Source: DATEBA01 sp035288045
GTDB taxonomy: Bacteria; Actinomycetota; UBA4738; HRBIN12
Reading direction: 5' to 3'
Length of the DNA: 22,903 nt
Assembly: GCA_035288045.1 (NCBI GenBank)
Contig: DATEBA010000067.1
Coordinates: 1 to 22,903 of the forward strand
Of the stretch, positions 22,623 through 22,903 are shown piece by piece. A program made the position numbers and the translations under genes. The notes under the pieces were generated by a model. It did not search any database. It worked only from the letters and a program-made list of their open reading frames with translations, and was not told the origin of the DNA. How positions within the stretch are numbered: position 1 is the stretch's first letter; each line of letters starts with the position of its first letter.

Positions 22623-22903
22623 CGATCCGACCGTTCCGCTACGTCCGAGCCGCTAGCGTCGCGGAGGCGTGCGCGCTCCTCGCCGAGCACGGGGCGGGGG
22701 CGAAGCTGCTGGCCGGCGGCCAGAGCCTGCTGCCCATGATGAACCTCGGACTCGTCGAACCCGAGGTCGTCGTCGACGTCGGGCGGATCGGGGGGATCGA
22801 GGGAGTCGTCGAGGACGACGGCCACATACGGATCGGCGCCCTGACGCGCCACCGGACCCTGGAACGCGATCCGGTGGTCGCGGCTCACCTGCCGCTTGTC
22901 TCG
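22619..22903 (+). CDS. CoxM-type FAD subunit of a molybdenum hydroxylase, 3' end cut by window
   Basis: The first 95 codons of a protein of the xanthine dehydrogenase/CO dehydrogenase medium-subunit family (FAD_binding_5). The flavin-binding motif AGGQSLLPMMN is at 32-42, followed by VVDVGRI and IGALTRH (72-78), the usual order. GTG 22619 overlaps the hydrolase stop by 4 bases. Full proteins of this family have about 280-300 residues and work with a small 2Fe-2S subunit and a large molybdopterin subunit, which would be expected just beyond the window. Substrates of such enzymes include purines, CO and N-heterocycles; here a heterocycle or similar compound fits the neighbours. Confidence 0.9.
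   Translation, partial: MTIRPFRYVRAASVAEACALLAEHGAGAKLLAGGQSLLPMMNLGLVEPEVVVDVGRIGGIEGVVEDDGHIRIGALTRHRTLERDPVVAAHLPLVS

Noticed and set aside
1..22903. Search for CRISPR arrays, tRNA, rRNA, insertion sequences, phage genes or tandem repeats
   Set aside because: No regularly spaced repeats, transposase or integrase motifs, tRNA-like cloverleaf or terminal inverted repeats were seen by eye.

Overview
The window is a compact, very G+C-rich bacterial segment with almost no intergenic space, many GTG starts, one likely TTG start and many 4-base stop/start overlaps. Protein style (LeuB resembling the mycobacterial form, possible leaderless starts, an ilvBNC operon with a leader peptide) suggests an Actinomycetota-type soil or sediment bacterium. 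That lineage call is inference; no rRNA or other marker gene is present.

Region 1 (1-9203) looks catabolic. On the + strand a 5'-truncated APC-family permease is followed by a large flavoprotein of the dimethylglycine/sarcosine dehydrogenase family (FAD domain plus GcvT-like folate domain), a choline-kinase-like phosphotransferase and a small unrecognised protein. Converging on these from the - strand is a second set: SDR oxidoreductase, a second choline-kinase-like phosphotransferase and a second dehydrogenase of the same family. The kinase plus folate-linked demethylase pair therefore occurs twice, facing itself. I suggest a pathway for N-methylated amino alcohols or a related compound; the substrate is not known from sequence.

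Region 2 (9251-17040) is a branched-chain amino acid operon: ilvB-ilvN-ilvC-leuA-leuB-cimA. It is preceded by a good promoter, a 16-residue leader peptide ending in Ser-Leu-Val-Leu-Ile-Gly, and a terminator hairpin with a T run. This is a classic transcription attenuator and lies in a stretch otherwise without a gene. With cimA (citramalate synthase) beside leuA and leuB, the operon can feed leucine, valine and threonine-independent isoleucine synthesis; ilvD, leuC and leuD must be elsewhere.

Region 3 (17053-22903) is a second catabolic locus built around a divergent promoter region with two palindromes. The - strand carries aldehyde dehydrogenase, an IclR regulator, an SDR and a class III aminotransferase resembling glutamate-1-semialdehyde aminomutase. 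The + strand carries a DUF6282-type metal hydrolase and the start of a CoxM-type FAD subunit of a molybdenum hydroxylase, cut by the window end. Hydroxylase, hydrolase, aminotransferase and dehydrogenases together fit breakdown of a nitrogen-containing compound, perhaps a heterocycle, under IclR control.

No tRNA, rRNA, CRISPR, insertion sequence or phage gene was seen.
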